Source of the DNA: Elusimicrobiota bacterium
GTDB lineage: Bacteria > Elusimicrobiota > Elusimicrobia > UBA1565 > UBA9628
DNA length: 8,928 bases
Direction: 5' to 3'
NCBI GenBank assembly: GCA_028717865.1
Contig: JAQUMZ010000088.1
Span: 1-8,928 of the forward strand
A model generated the notes under the pieces. It did no database searches and was not told the DNA's origin. It was given only the letters and a program-made list of their open reading frames with translations. Shown here in pieces: positions 1-7,166 of the stretch (positions are counted from its first letter, which is position 1; each line of letters begins with the position of its first letter). The position numbers and the translations under genes were made by a program.

Positions 1-249
1 CGAGGCCACGAAATGGATCCCGAAGCGCTCCAGGTCGTAGAAGGGATTGGCCAAGGCGGCGGCCTCGAGCTCGCAGGCGTTGCAGGAACCGGCATCGACC
101 TGGCGGATATTCAGGGAGCGCCCGCCGCCCAGCCGCGCGAGCTTGGATTTAAGCTGCGCGCCGACCAGCTCGAATTCCCCCGGCCGGCCGGGCTCCACGA
201 CCTCCGTCGGCAGGCCGGTCTTGAGGTTCAGTCTCAGGATATCGAACAT
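1..249 (-). CDS. hyfI: NuoB/HycG-like small subunit of a hydrogenase-related complex (partial, 3' end outside window)
   Basis: Only the first 83 residues are present; the reading frame runs off base 1. After an N-terminal stretch of about 45 residues (MFDILRLNLKTGLPTEVVEP...) comes the motif RQVDAGSCNACELE, with C56 and C59. In the NuoB/HycG family this is the first half of the site binding the proximal [4Fe-4S] cluster (N2 in complex I) at the interface with the large subunit. The spacing C-x2-C is the hydrogenase style rather than the tandem CC of complex I. The ATG at 249 is the first start after the large-subunit stop, with a 15-base gap and only a weak GGGTG in front. By family knowledge the protein is cytoplasmic, part of the peripheral arm. 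The remaining cluster ligands lie outside the window, so it cannot be checked whether the cluster is complete. The symbol is by homology; in an Ehr nomenclature this would be the S subunit. Confidence 0.9.
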   Translation of the reverse strand, partial: MFDILRLNLKTGLPTEVVEPGRPGEFELVGAQLKSKLARLGGGRSLNIRQVDAGSCNACELEAAALANPFYDLERFGIHFVAS

Positions 250-264
250 GTGGACACCCGCATT

Positions 265-1764
265 TCAGCGATCGTTGCCCGCGTACGACAAATTGAAGCT
301 CTTGTTGACGAGTGGAAAATCCGGCACGATGTCGCCGCGCACGGCCCAGGGCAGCAAGGGCCAGTTCACGAACGACGGGTCCTTGATCTTTAGGCGCGCG
401 ATCGTTCCCTCCGGCCCCATGCGCAGCCAGTAGAGGACCTCCCCGCGGGGAGATTCCGCCCAGCCCATGCCCTCGGCGCCGGGGGCGCCTTCCGGGATCG
501 GGCCGCCGCAGGGCCCCTCGGACAGGGCGCCCAGCGCGCGCACGACGGCATCGGCGGAGCGTTCGAACTCCTCGAATTTCACCGCCATGCGGGCGCCGAC
601 GTCTCCCTCCGGCCGCACGGCGACCGGGATCGGAATATCGGCGTAGGCCGCGTAAGGCAGGTCCCGGCGCAAATCCAGGTCCACGCCGGAGGCCCGGGCC
701 GCGGGCCCCACCCCCCCCAAATCCTCGGCGACCCGGCGGGGCAGCTCGCCCGTGCCCTCCACGCGGTCCATGAGGGAATCGGTTTCCCCGAGCAGGCGCT
801 TGAGCTCCGCGAACCCCCGCGCCGACTCCTTGACGAAAGACGCCAGTTCCCGCGCCCGCACGGCATCGAGGTCGCAGCGCACTCCTCCCGGCGCGTTGAT
901 ACCCTTGAGGAAGCGGTCGCCGCACCAGGCGGCGGCGCGCCGCAAGACCAGCTCGCGCAAGCGCAGGGCCTGCATGGCGCCGAAAGGGAAGCCCACGTCG
1001 GTCGCGATGCCGGCGATGTCCGCGAGATGGCAATGCATGCGCTCCAATTCGGAGCCCACCACGCGCAAAACCGCCGCCCGGCGCGGGACCTCGACGCCCG
1101 CCAGGCGCTCCCAGGCCTGGCAATAGGCCAGGCTGTGCGCGAAGGCATTGTCCCCCGACACCCGCTCCGCCAGGCGCAGGCCCTGCGGCGCCCGCGCGCC
1201 CTCGGCCAGCTTCTCGATGCCCCGATGGACGTAGCCCAGGCGGGCCTCGAGCCGGATGATCGGTTCCCCCGCCACGCTGAAGCGGAAGTGTCCGGGCTCG
1301 ATTATCCCGGCGTGCACCGGCCCCACGGGTATCTCGAACACCCCCTCGCCCTCGACGGGGACGAAGGCGTAAGGCGGCGCCGCGGGAAGCGCGGCGGCGG
1401 CTTCGGGCTTGAAATCCTTCCGCAGCGGGAAGGCCCCTTCCGGCCAGAGCTCATGCAACAGCAGGCGCCGCGGATCCGGATGCCCTTCGAACCGCACGCC
1501 GAAAAATTCCCGCAACTCGCGCTCGAAGAGCGCCGCGACCGGGAATAATTGCGCCAAGGACGGGCAGCAAGCGCCCGGGATCGGGACCGCGGCGGAAATG
1601 GTCTCGAAACGCCCCGGACACGCGAAGACGTAGCGGACGACGAACGCCGCCTCCGCGGACCGATCGTCGGTGGCCACGACCGTCGCCAGCCGGCAGGGGC
1701 CCTCGTCGCGCAGGCGGCGCGCGGCCTGCGCGAGCCGAGCGCAGGACACCCTCGTCTCAGCCAC
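265..1764 (-). CDS. hyfG: Fused NuoC/NuoD-type hydrogenase-like large subunit lacking all [NiFe] ligands (Ehr-type)
   Basis: A 499-residue protein. Residues 1 to about 120 form a 30-kDa-subunit (NuoC) domain with the signature ERELREFFGVRFEGHPDPRR at 81-100. From about 140 to the end it is a 49-kDa/NiFe large-subunit domain (GPVHAG, EPGHFRF, ELERMHCHLADIAG, MDRVEGTG). This is the HycE/HyfG architecture. The N-terminal [NiFe] motif, normally ERxCGxC, reads ERVSGDN at 200-206. The C-terminal DPCxxC region reads NLSYAG at 491-496. All four cysteines are absent and there is no cleavable C-terminal extension, so it should not carry a [NiFe] site or need the hydrogenase maturation protease. This matches energy-converting hydrogenase-related (Ehr) complexes, a family I know but could not search here. 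The GTG at 1764 is chosen as start because homology begins just after it, it overlaps the upstream gene by 8 bases, and a G-run precedes it. The frame is open further upstream, but that sequence is an out-of-frame shadow of the preceding gene. Confidence 0.92.
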   Translation of the reverse strand: MAETRVSCARLAQAARRLRDEGPCRLATVVATDDRSAEAAFVVRYVFACPGRFETISAAVPIPGACCPSLAQLFPVAALFERELREFFGVRFEGHPDPRRLLLHELWPEGAFPLRKDFKPEAAAALPAAPPYAFVPVEGEGVFEIPVGPVHAGIIEPGHFRFSVAGEPIIRLEARLGYVHRGIEKLAEGARAPQGLRLAERVSGDNAFAHSLAYCQAWERLAGVEVPRRAAVLRVVGSELERMHCHLADIAGIATDVGFPFGAMQALRLRELVLRRAAAWCGDRFLKGINAPGGVRCDLDAVRARELASFVKESARGFAELKRLLGETDSLMDRVEGTGELPRRVAEDLGGVGPAARASGVDLDLRRDLPYAAYADIPIPVAVRPEGDVGARMAVKFEEFERSADAVVRALGALSEGPCGGPIPEGAPGAEGMGWAESPRGEVLYWLRMGPEGTIARLKIKDPSFVNWPLLPWAVRGDIVPDFPLVNKSFNLSYAGNDR

Positions 1765-3205
1765 GCGGCCCCCCCGACACCAACTCGGCGATCGCCGACA
1801 GCGTCCGGTCCAGCGGCCCCGGAATGCACAGGCCCAGGACCAGCAGCAGAACCGCGACGACCGCCAGGGGCGCGCTCTCAAGCCACGACGGCCGCTCCGG
1901 CGGCCGGCGCCGCGGCGCGCCCAGGGCGACCGGCATCACGTGATAAAGCAGTCCGGCCAGGATGACGGCGATGAGCCCCACGAGCAGTCCGCAGGCCGCC
2001 GCGTGTCCCGAGCGCATGCCCTGCGCGGCGATGATGAACTCGCTGACGAAGAGCCCCAGCGGCGGCAGGCCGGCCAGGGCCAGCGCCCCGACCAGGAACA
2101 GCGCCCCCGTGACCGGCAGGACCGTCAGCACGCCGGAGAAGCGGTGCAGGCGCCGGCTGCCGAAACTGCGCGCGATGTCGCCCACGCCCAAGAACAGCAG
2201 GGCCTTGGCCAAGGCGTGATTGAGCAGATGGAGCATGGCCCCGTAGACCCCCCAGAAACCCCCGAAACCCAGGCCCACGGCCACGATGCCCACGTGCTCC
2301 ACGCTGTGATAGGCCAGCAGGCGCTTGAAGTCGCGCTGGACCAGGATGAAGGGCGTGGCCACGAGCAGGGAGAGCAGTCCGAATCCCAGCAGGAGCCGGC
2401 TCGAGAAGTCGGGCCCCAGGCTGCGCGCGGCCAGGATGTGGAAACGCAGCACGCCATAGAGCGCGCATTTGAGCAGCACGCCCGAAAGCAGGGCGCTGAC
2501 CGGAGTCGGGGCTTGGCTGTGCGCGTCGGGAAGCCAGGTGTGCATGGGGGCCAGCCCCGCCTTGGTCCCATAGCCGAAAAGCACGAAGATGAAGCCCAGG
2601 CGCACCAGCCCCGGATCGAGCTCACCCGCCCGCCCCGCCAGCCCGATCCAGCTCAAGGTCGGCGCGCCGCCGCGCGCCGAGGCGTAATAGAACAGGAAGG
2701 TTCCCAGCAAGGCGAACGCGATGCCGACCGTGCACAGCACGATATACTTCCACGCCGCCTCGACGGCGTGCCGGCTTCTATGGAAGCCGACCAAAAAGGT
2801 CGAGGCCAGGGTCGTGGCCTCGATGGCGATCCAAAGCGCCCCCAGATTGTCCACCAGCACGGCCAGGAGCATGGTGGAGGTGAAGGCGTGGTAGAGCGCG
2901 TAGTACCAGTGGAGCGCGCCGGCCGGGGCCTCGCGGCGCATGTAAGCCACGCTGTAAAGGGCGCTGACCAGGCTCAGAAACGCCACGATGAGGATCATGA
3001 AGGCGCTCAAGGCGTCGGCGCGGAAGAAGCCCCCCCAAGCCAGCAGCGGGCCGCGGCGCAGGACCCCCGCCGCCAGCAGGGCCGCGCAGGCGAAAGTCGC
3101 CGCCGAGCCCATGACGTTGATGCGCTCCGCGGCGCGATCGTCGCGGTCCAGGAGGCAGGCCAGGGCAGTCAGCAGCGGCGCCAGACAGACGCTCAGCAAT
3201 GCCAT
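1757..3205 (-). CDS. hyfF: HyfF-like antiporter subunit (NuoL/M/N family) of the Ehr complex
   Basis: A 482-residue, highly hydrophobic protein with about 14 predicted membrane segments, close to the usual length of HyfF and NuoM/N-like subunits. The core antiporter motif GTKAGLAPMHTWLPDAHSQA lies at 213-232. Candidate proton-channel residues are present: E129 (IAIEA), K215, K246 (VLLKCALYG), K334 (HALAKALLF) and E389 in GLFVSEF. The pumping path therefore looks complete. RDFKRLLAYHSVEHVG (291-306) is another family hallmark. In group 4 hydrogenases and complex I such subunits translocate H+ or Na+ across the cytoplasmic membrane, driven by the redox reaction in the peripheral arm. The ATG at 3205 lies 4 bases after the hyfE stop, with AAGGGA as ribosome-binding site 7 bases upstream. 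Its 3' end overlaps the large-subunit gene by 8 bases. Which ion is moved cannot be told from the sequence. Confidence 0.93.
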   Translation of the reverse strand: MALLSVCLAPLLTALACLLDRDDRAAERINVMGSAATFACAALLAAGVLRRGPLLAWGGFFRADALSAFMILIVAFLSLVSALYSVAYMRREAPAGALHWYYALYHAFTSTMLLAVLVDNLGALWIAIEATTLASTFLVGFHRSRHAVEAAWKYIVLCTVGIAFALLGTFLFYYASARGGAPTLSWIGLAGRAGELDPGLVRLGFIFVLFGYGTKAGLAPMHTWLPDAHSQAPTPVSALLSGVLLKCALYGVLRFHILAARSLGPDFSSRLLLGFGLLSLLVATPFILVQRDFKRLLAYHSVEHVGIVAVGLGFGGFWGVYGAMLHLLNHALAKALLFLGVGDIARSFGSRRLHRFSGVLTVLPVTGALFLVGALALAGLPPLGLFVSEFIIAAQGMRSGHAAACGLLVGLIAVILAGLLYHVMPVALGAPRRRPPERPSWLESAPLAVVAVLLLVLGLCIPGPLDRTLSAIAELVSGGPRG

Positions 3206-3209
3206 GGCC

Positions 3210-3860
3210 TCATCCCTTGAGCCGGTTGAGCCGCTCCGAATCTATCGACAGGTAAGTTTCGCGGATGCGGGAGACCAGAAGGGAGCTGACCATGACCGCG
3301 ATCAGCAGGTCGAAGGCCAGCCCCAGCTCGATGAATATGGGCAGGCGGAACTCCGTGGAAATCGCGGCCACGAACAGGCCGTTCTCCACCACCAGGATGC
3401 CCAGGATCTGGGCGATGACCTTGCGGCCCACGGCCATGCTCCAGAGCCCCAGCAGCATCAGGGTCAAGGACAGCGCGAAGCCCCCGGCTACCGATGGGCT
3501 CAGCCCGGGCAGGGCCTTGAACGCCGCGTAGGACAACAGCGCCAGCGCCACCCCTACGCCCAACGAAAGCGCCGGGGGGACGTAAGGATCGCTCTCCCTG
3601 CGGACGCCGATTTCCTCCATCATCTTGAACAGGAACCAAGGTATGACGGCGCCCTTGAGCCCGATGGCCAGAACCCCCATGCCCACGCCCCCGCCCCCCA
3701 GGAGCACGCCCGCCAGGCCGAGCAGGACGGACTGAGCCGCGTAGACCCGGATGCCCAGGTGCAGGGAGCGGAAAGCCAGCAGGGCGAAGGCGCAGACCAA
3801 GGCCAGGGCGGTCAGGAAGGTCACGGTTTGCGCGATCCAGAACGGCGGGGCCGCGGTCAT
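3210..3860 (-). CDS. hyfE: HyfE-like membrane subunit of the Ehr complex
   Basis: A 216-residue membrane protein with about six to seven hydrophobic segments, the usual HyfE length. The segment QILGILVVENGLFVAA (151-166), with E159 inside a membrane helix, is the family signature; HyfE corresponds roughly to NuoK (and part of NuoJ) of complex I, where such a buried glutamate belongs to the ion path. A further hydrophilic loop carries KMMEEIGVRRESDPYVPP (79-96). The ATG at 3860 overlaps the hyfC stop in an ATGA arrangement, which suggests coupled translation, and GGTGAGGA at 3868-3875 gives a well-spaced ribosome-binding site. It lies between the NuoH-like and second antiporter-like subunits, as in hyf operons, so a role linking the redox arm to the antiporter modules is a reasonable inference. 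Confidence 0.9.
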   Translation of the reverse strand: MTAAPPFWIAQTVTFLTALALVCAFALLAFRSLHLGIRVYAAQSVLLGLAGVLLGGGGVGMGVLAIGLKGAVIPWFLFKMMEEIGVRRESDPYVPPALSLGVGVALALLSYAAFKALPGLSPSVAGGFALSLTLMLLGLWSMAVGRKVIAQILGILVVENGLFVAAISTEFRLPIFIELGLAFDLLIAVMVSSLLVSRIRETYLSIDSERLNRLKG

Positions 3861-4810
3861 AGCCCGATCCTCACCACGCCCTGGGACAGCAAGGCCAGCA
3901 GAGCCAGGACGAAGGCCGTCCCCAGGAAGTCCGGAACGCGAAACAGCCTGAGCTTGGCGGTCGCGGTCTCGACCAAGGCCACGGCCACGGCCAGAGCGCA
4001 GAGCTTCAGGACGCAGAGCGCGGCGCCCAGGCCAAGTTGGGTCCAATCCGCGCCAAGGGCGGCGCCCCAGGGCAGGAACAGGTCGGCGAGCAGAGTCAGG
4101 AAAATGGCCAATTTCAGCATCCCCGCCCATTCGATCAGGCCCAGCCCCCGGCCGGATTGCTCCAGGATCATGGCCTCGTGGACCATGGTCAACTCCAGGT
4201 GGGTGGCCGGATTGTCCACGGGCAGACGGCCGCACTCGGCCAAGGCCACCAGGAACAGCGCCGCCGCGGCCAGGGCCAGGCCCGGGTTGAAGCCCGCCCA
4301 GCCCAACTCGGCCATGCGGCGCGCCATCGCGCCCAGGTTGGTGGTGCCGGCCTCCAGCGCCGCCGCGAACAAGGCCAGCATAAGCGCCGGCTCCGCCGAC
4401 GAGGATATCATCATCTCCCGGGAAGAACCCATCCCGCCGAAGGCGCTGCCCGCGTCGAGCCCGCCCAAGGCCAGGAAGAAGCGAGGCACGGCCAGCAGGT
4501 AGACCAAGGCGATCGCGTCGCCGGCCGGTCCCAGGGGCGTATCGGCCAGCGCCGCCGGCACCAGGAAGGCCGCGGCCGCGGTGCCTCCGAATACCACGTA
4601 CGGAACGGCCAGGGTCACCCAGGAGGCGGTCTCGGAGACGACCGTCTCCTTGCGCATGGCCTTCCACAGGTCGCGATAGGGCTGGATCAGATCGGGCCCG
4701 CGCCGGTTCTGGAGCGTAGCCTTCAGCCTCTTGATCAGGCCGGCCAGCAACGGGGCCAAGGCGATGAGCGCCAACGACTGGCCGAACGCCGCCGCGCCCG
4801 CGCGCGTCAT
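3857..4810 (-). CDS. hyfC: HyfC/HycD (NuoH-like) membrane anchor subunit of the Ehr complex
   Basis: A 317-residue protein with about eight membrane segments, the length typical of HyfC/HycD and NuoH. Near the N-terminus LQNRRGPDLIQPYRDLWK (33-50) is the conserved cytoplasmic loop that packs against the small subunit. GSSREMMISSSAEPAL (128-143) and AECGRLPVDNPATHLELTMV (191-210), followed by HE, are the strongest family signatures and supply acidic residues (E140, E192, E206, E212) thought to start the ion-coupling chain in complex I. ETATAKLRLFRVPDFLG (281-297) is a further conserved loop. The ATG at 4810 overlaps the hyfB stop by ATGA and has an excellent site, GGGGAGG at 4816-4822, five bases away. 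The same frame stays open for some 800 bases upstream, but that part is a shadow of hyfB and has no membrane-protein character. Confidence 0.93.
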   Translation of the reverse strand: MTRAGAAAFGQSLALIALAPLLAGLIKRLKATLQNRRGPDLIQPYRDLWKAMRKETVVSETASWVTLAVPYVVFGGTAAAAFLVPAALADTPLGPAGDAIALVYLLAVPRFFLALGGLDAGSAFGGMGSSREMMISSSAEPALMLALFAAALEAGTTNLGAMARRMAELGWAGFNPGLALAAAALFLVALAECGRLPVDNPATHLELTMVHEAMILEQSGRGLGLIEWAGMLKLAIFLTLLADLFLPWGAALGADWTQLGLGAALCVLKLCALAVAVALVETATAKLRLFRVPDFLGTAFVLALLALLSQGVVRIGL

Positions 4811-6819
4811 CCCAGCCTCCCCGAGAGAAACAAGGCCAAGAGGACTCCCAGCGCGACCAGCAGGTAGCCCAAATAGAGGTTGATGCTGCCGGCTTGCAGC
4901 CGGCGCGCGGCGTGCGAGAACCGCATGAGCACGCGCGCCGGCGGATGATAAAGGGTCTCCAGTATGAGCTGCCGGATGCCCGCGCTGTAGGCGATGGAAG
5001 CCGGAAAATATTCCCCCGCCGGCGCCGAGGGCCGGATCTCGCGCCGCGGCTGATAAAGGAAGCCGAAGACCCTGCGGAAAGGCTTTGAAAACGCCGCCGC
5101 GGAATATTCCATGCGCGGGGTAAGGCCCGGCATCCCGCAAGCCCAGGTCGGAGCGCGCCGCGCGGACCCCGGGCCGCCCAAGCGGCGGCCGAGGGCCCAA
5201 GCCGCCGCGGCGGCCGCCGCCGCGGCCGCGAGCAGAATCGCAGGCGAGCAGCCGCCCAACCCGGAGGTCGCGACCGAGGCGGCGCCGGCGGGAACGCCGC
5301 CGAAGCCGACGAGACCGGCGACCGGGCCGGAGAGGACTCCCAGCACCTTGCCGGGGACCAGGCCCAGGGCCAGGCAAGCCGCGGCCAGAACGGCCAGCGC
5401 CAGGAGCTCGGGCCGGCCCGCCTCGCGGGCCGCCGCGGCGCCGGAACTGCGCGGCAGGGCCAGGAAGCCGGTCCCGAAGGCCTTCACGGCCGTCGCCGCC
5501 GCCACGCCCCCGGTCAGGGCCAGGGCCCCGGCCGCCAGCAGGCAGAGTATGCGCGGCGGCGTCCCGGGCAGGCCGAAGCCGGAAAGCAGGGACTGGAAGG
5601 TCAGCCATTCGCTGACGAATCCATTGAAGGGAGGCAGGGCGCTCAGGGCCAGGCAGCCGGCGAGAAAAAACAGCGCCGTCCTCGGCATGGCCTTGATCAA
5701 GCCCCCCAGGCGCTCCAGATCGCGCGTGCCGGACGACTTGGCGACGGAGCCGGCCGCCAGGAAGAGCAGGCTCTTGAACGCGGCGTGGTTGACCGCATGG
5801 TAAAGCGCCGCCCCCAAGGCCGCGGCCGCCGCGGCCTCGCGGCCGAACGAGGAGAATATCAACCCCATAGCCGCGGCCATGAAGATTATGCCCACGTTCT
5901 CGACCGTCGAATAGGCCAGCAGGCGCTTTATATCAGGCTCGAGCACCGCGTAGAGCACGCCCAGCAGCGCCGAGGCGGCGCCCACGGCCAGGACCAGCGC
6001 CCCCCACCACCAAGGCCCGGGACCGAGGAAGCCGAAAACCACCAGCAGAAATCCGTAGAGCCCCGTCTTGACCATCACGCCCGACATGCAGGCCGAGACG
6101 TGCCCGGGGGCGGCCGGATGGGCCTGCGGAAGCCACAAATGCAGGGGCGCCAGGCCGGCCTTGGTCCCGAAGCCGACCAAGGCCAGCAGGAAAATCAGGT
6201 CGCGAGTCCGGGACGGCAGCCCCGGGCCGGCGGCCCGGAAATCCGCGAAGGACCAGGAGCCGCAGGCGCCGTGCAGGCGCAGGAAGAGCAGAAGGATCAG
6301 GACCGTGGCCCCCTGGGACATGACCAGGTAGAGCCAGCCCGCCTGGCGGTTGCGCGGGTTCTCGTGCTCCAGCACGACGATGAAGAACGAAGCCAGGGTC
6401 ATCGCCTCCCAGAAGAACAAGAACGTGAACGCGTTGGCGGCCAGGGGGACCAAGGCCATGGCCGGCAGGAAGCAGCAATAGCAAAAACCCAGCCACCCGG
6501 CCCGGTGGTCGTACTCCTCGGCGTAGGAAAGCCCGTGCACGCTCGCGGCCAGCCCGCACGCCCCCACCAGCGCGGAAAACAGCGCGCCCAGCGGGGTCAA
6601 GCGCAGTTCCAGAGCCGCGAAGGGAAACCAGCCCGACCAGGTCAGGCCCGCCGCCTGGGCGCCGCCCAGCGCGGCCGCGCAGGCCGCGGCCAGCAGCGCG
6701 CAGCCGGCGCCCGCCAGGCCGCAAGAGTAGAGGCGGGCCAGCCTCGGGGAACCGCGCAGCAGAAGGCTCGCCAGCGCGCCCAAAGCCAAGGCCGCCATGG
6801 CCCCGAGGATCGGTTCCAT
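4807..6819 (-). CDS. hyfB: HyfB/HycC-like antiporter subunit (NuoL family) of the Ehr complex
   Basis: A 670-residue protein with about 16 hydrophobic segments, the normal length for HyfB. The antiporter motif GFGTKAGLAPLHLWLPQAHP spans 216-235. Channel residues are in place: E138 (FFWEAMTLAS), K220, K251 (MVKTGLYG), K349 (HAAFKSLLF) and E404 in FVSEW. The C-terminal part TWACGMPGLTPRMEYSAAAF (558-577) and the last helix GSINLYLGYLLVALG (644-658) are hallmarks separating HyfB/HycC from true NuoL. It should conduct H+ or Na+ in the membrane arm. An alanine run (residues 531-540) in a late helix reflects a GCC/GCG-rich DNA stretch. It is the first structural gene of the complex, 6 bases after the arsR stop; upstream is AAGGTATAGGG. 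The first ATG after that stop, at 6819, is used. Confidence 0.94.
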   Translation of the reverse strand: MEPILGAMAALALGALASLLLRGSPRLARLYSCGLAGAGCALLAAACAAALGGAQAAGLTWSGWFPFAALELRLTPLGALFSALVGACGLAASVHGLSYAEEYDHRAGWLGFCYCCFLPAMALVPLAANAFTFLFFWEAMTLASFFIVVLEHENPRNRQAGWLYLVMSQGATVLILLLFLRLHGACGSWSFADFRAAGPGLPSRTRDLIFLLALVGFGTKAGLAPLHLWLPQAHPAAPGHVSACMSGVMVKTGLYGFLLVVFGFLGPGPWWWGALVLAVGAASALLGVLYAVLEPDIKRLLAYSTVENVGIIFMAAAMGLIFSSFGREAAAAAALGAALYHAVNHAAFKSLLFLAAGSVAKSSGTRDLERLGGLIKAMPRTALFFLAGCLALSALPPFNGFVSEWLTFQSLLSGFGLPGTPPRILCLLAAGALALTGGVAAATAVKAFGTGFLALPRSSGAAAAREAGRPELLALAVLAAACLALGLVPGKVLGVLSGPVAGLVGFGGVPAGAASVATSGLGGCSPAILLAAAAAAAAAAWALGRRLGGPGSARRAPTWACGMPGLTPRMEYSAAAFSKPFRRVFGFLYQPRREIRPSAPAGEYFPASIAYSAGIRQLILETLYHPPARVLMRFSHAARRLQAGSINLYLGYLLVALGVLLALFLSGRLG

Positions 6820-6825
6820 CCGGCC

Positions 6826-7158
6826 CTATACCTTTCCCAAATGGTCCAGGATATCCCGGCTTTCCCCGAGCTTCTTGCGCAGGATCTCGGAAATGGGCCG
6901 CAGGACCTTGAAGATGTCGCGGTCCTTCACCGAATAGAAGACCGCGACCCCTTCCTGCCGGGCGGACAATATCCCCGCCAGGCGCAGAATGCCCAAGTGC
7001 TTGGAAATGCTCGACTGCTCGACTCTCAACAGCGCGACCAGCTGTCCGACGGAAGCCTCGCGCTCCTTGAGCCGCTCTATGAGGGCCAGGCGCACGGGAT
7101 GGGCCAGGGCCTTGAGGAAATCGGCCTTGATCTTAAAAACGAGGGCTTCGTCGGCCAT
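6826..7158 (-). CDS. ArsR-family winged-helix transcriptional regulator
   Basis: A 110-residue protein of the usual ArsR/SmtB size. Residues about 10-85 form the winged helix: FLKALAHPVRLALIERLKE (14-32) is the typical first helix pair, VEQSSISKHLGILRLAGIL (46-64) the recognition helix-turn-helix, and SARQEGVAVFYSVKD (65-79) the beta-wing. There is no cysteine anywhere, the ELCxCD metal motif of ArsR/SmtB is replaced by SVGQLVALL, and the C-terminal helix lacks the His/Asp metal site. It is therefore probably not a classic metal sensor; its signal is unknown. It sits 8 bases after the zinc-ribbon gene and 6 bases before hyfB, so it is co-transcribed and may autoregulate the operon through the AT-rich region near 8040-8120. 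That regulatory target is inference. Confidence 0.9.
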   Translation of the reverse strand: MADEALVFKIKADFLKALAHPVRLALIERLKEREASVGQLVALLRVEQSSISKHLGILRLAGILSARQEGVAVFYSVKDRDIFKVLRPISEILRKKLGESRDILDHLGKV

Positions 7159-7166
7159 CCCGCTGG

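Noticed and set aside
265..1764. Reading the operon as a genuine formate hydrogenlyase or hydrogenase 4
   Set aside because: The large subunit lacks all four [NiFe] cysteines and the maturation tail, and no formate dehydrogenase or ferredoxin gene is visible.
1670..3220. A plus-strand open frame of 516 codons opposite hyfF
   Set aside because: Its product is a low-complexity Gln/Arg/Ala/Gly-rich sequence with no domain, typical of the antisense of a GC-rich membrane-protein gene. The minus strand here encodes a clear HyfF.
2988..4502. A plus-strand open frame of 504 codons opposite hyfE and hyfC
   Set aside because: Same reason: compositionally biased product without motifs, fully opposite well-supported genes.
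1..4810. Reading the operon as a standard complex I (nuo)
   Set aside because: The NuoC and NuoD parts are fused, the small subunit has the CxxC spacing, HyfE is present in place of separate NuoJ/NuoK, and HyfB carries the Hyc/Hyf C-terminal signature.
5195..5235. GCC/GCG-rich triplet run, possibly a simple repeat
   Set aside because: It encodes an alanine run in a late helix of HyfB and is irregular at the base level; codon bias explains it.
4811..5608. Long upstream extension of the hyfC frame
   Set aside because: HyfC homology starts at the ATG at 4810 with a strong ribosome-binding site. The extension is a Gly/Arg-rich out-of-frame reading of hyfB.
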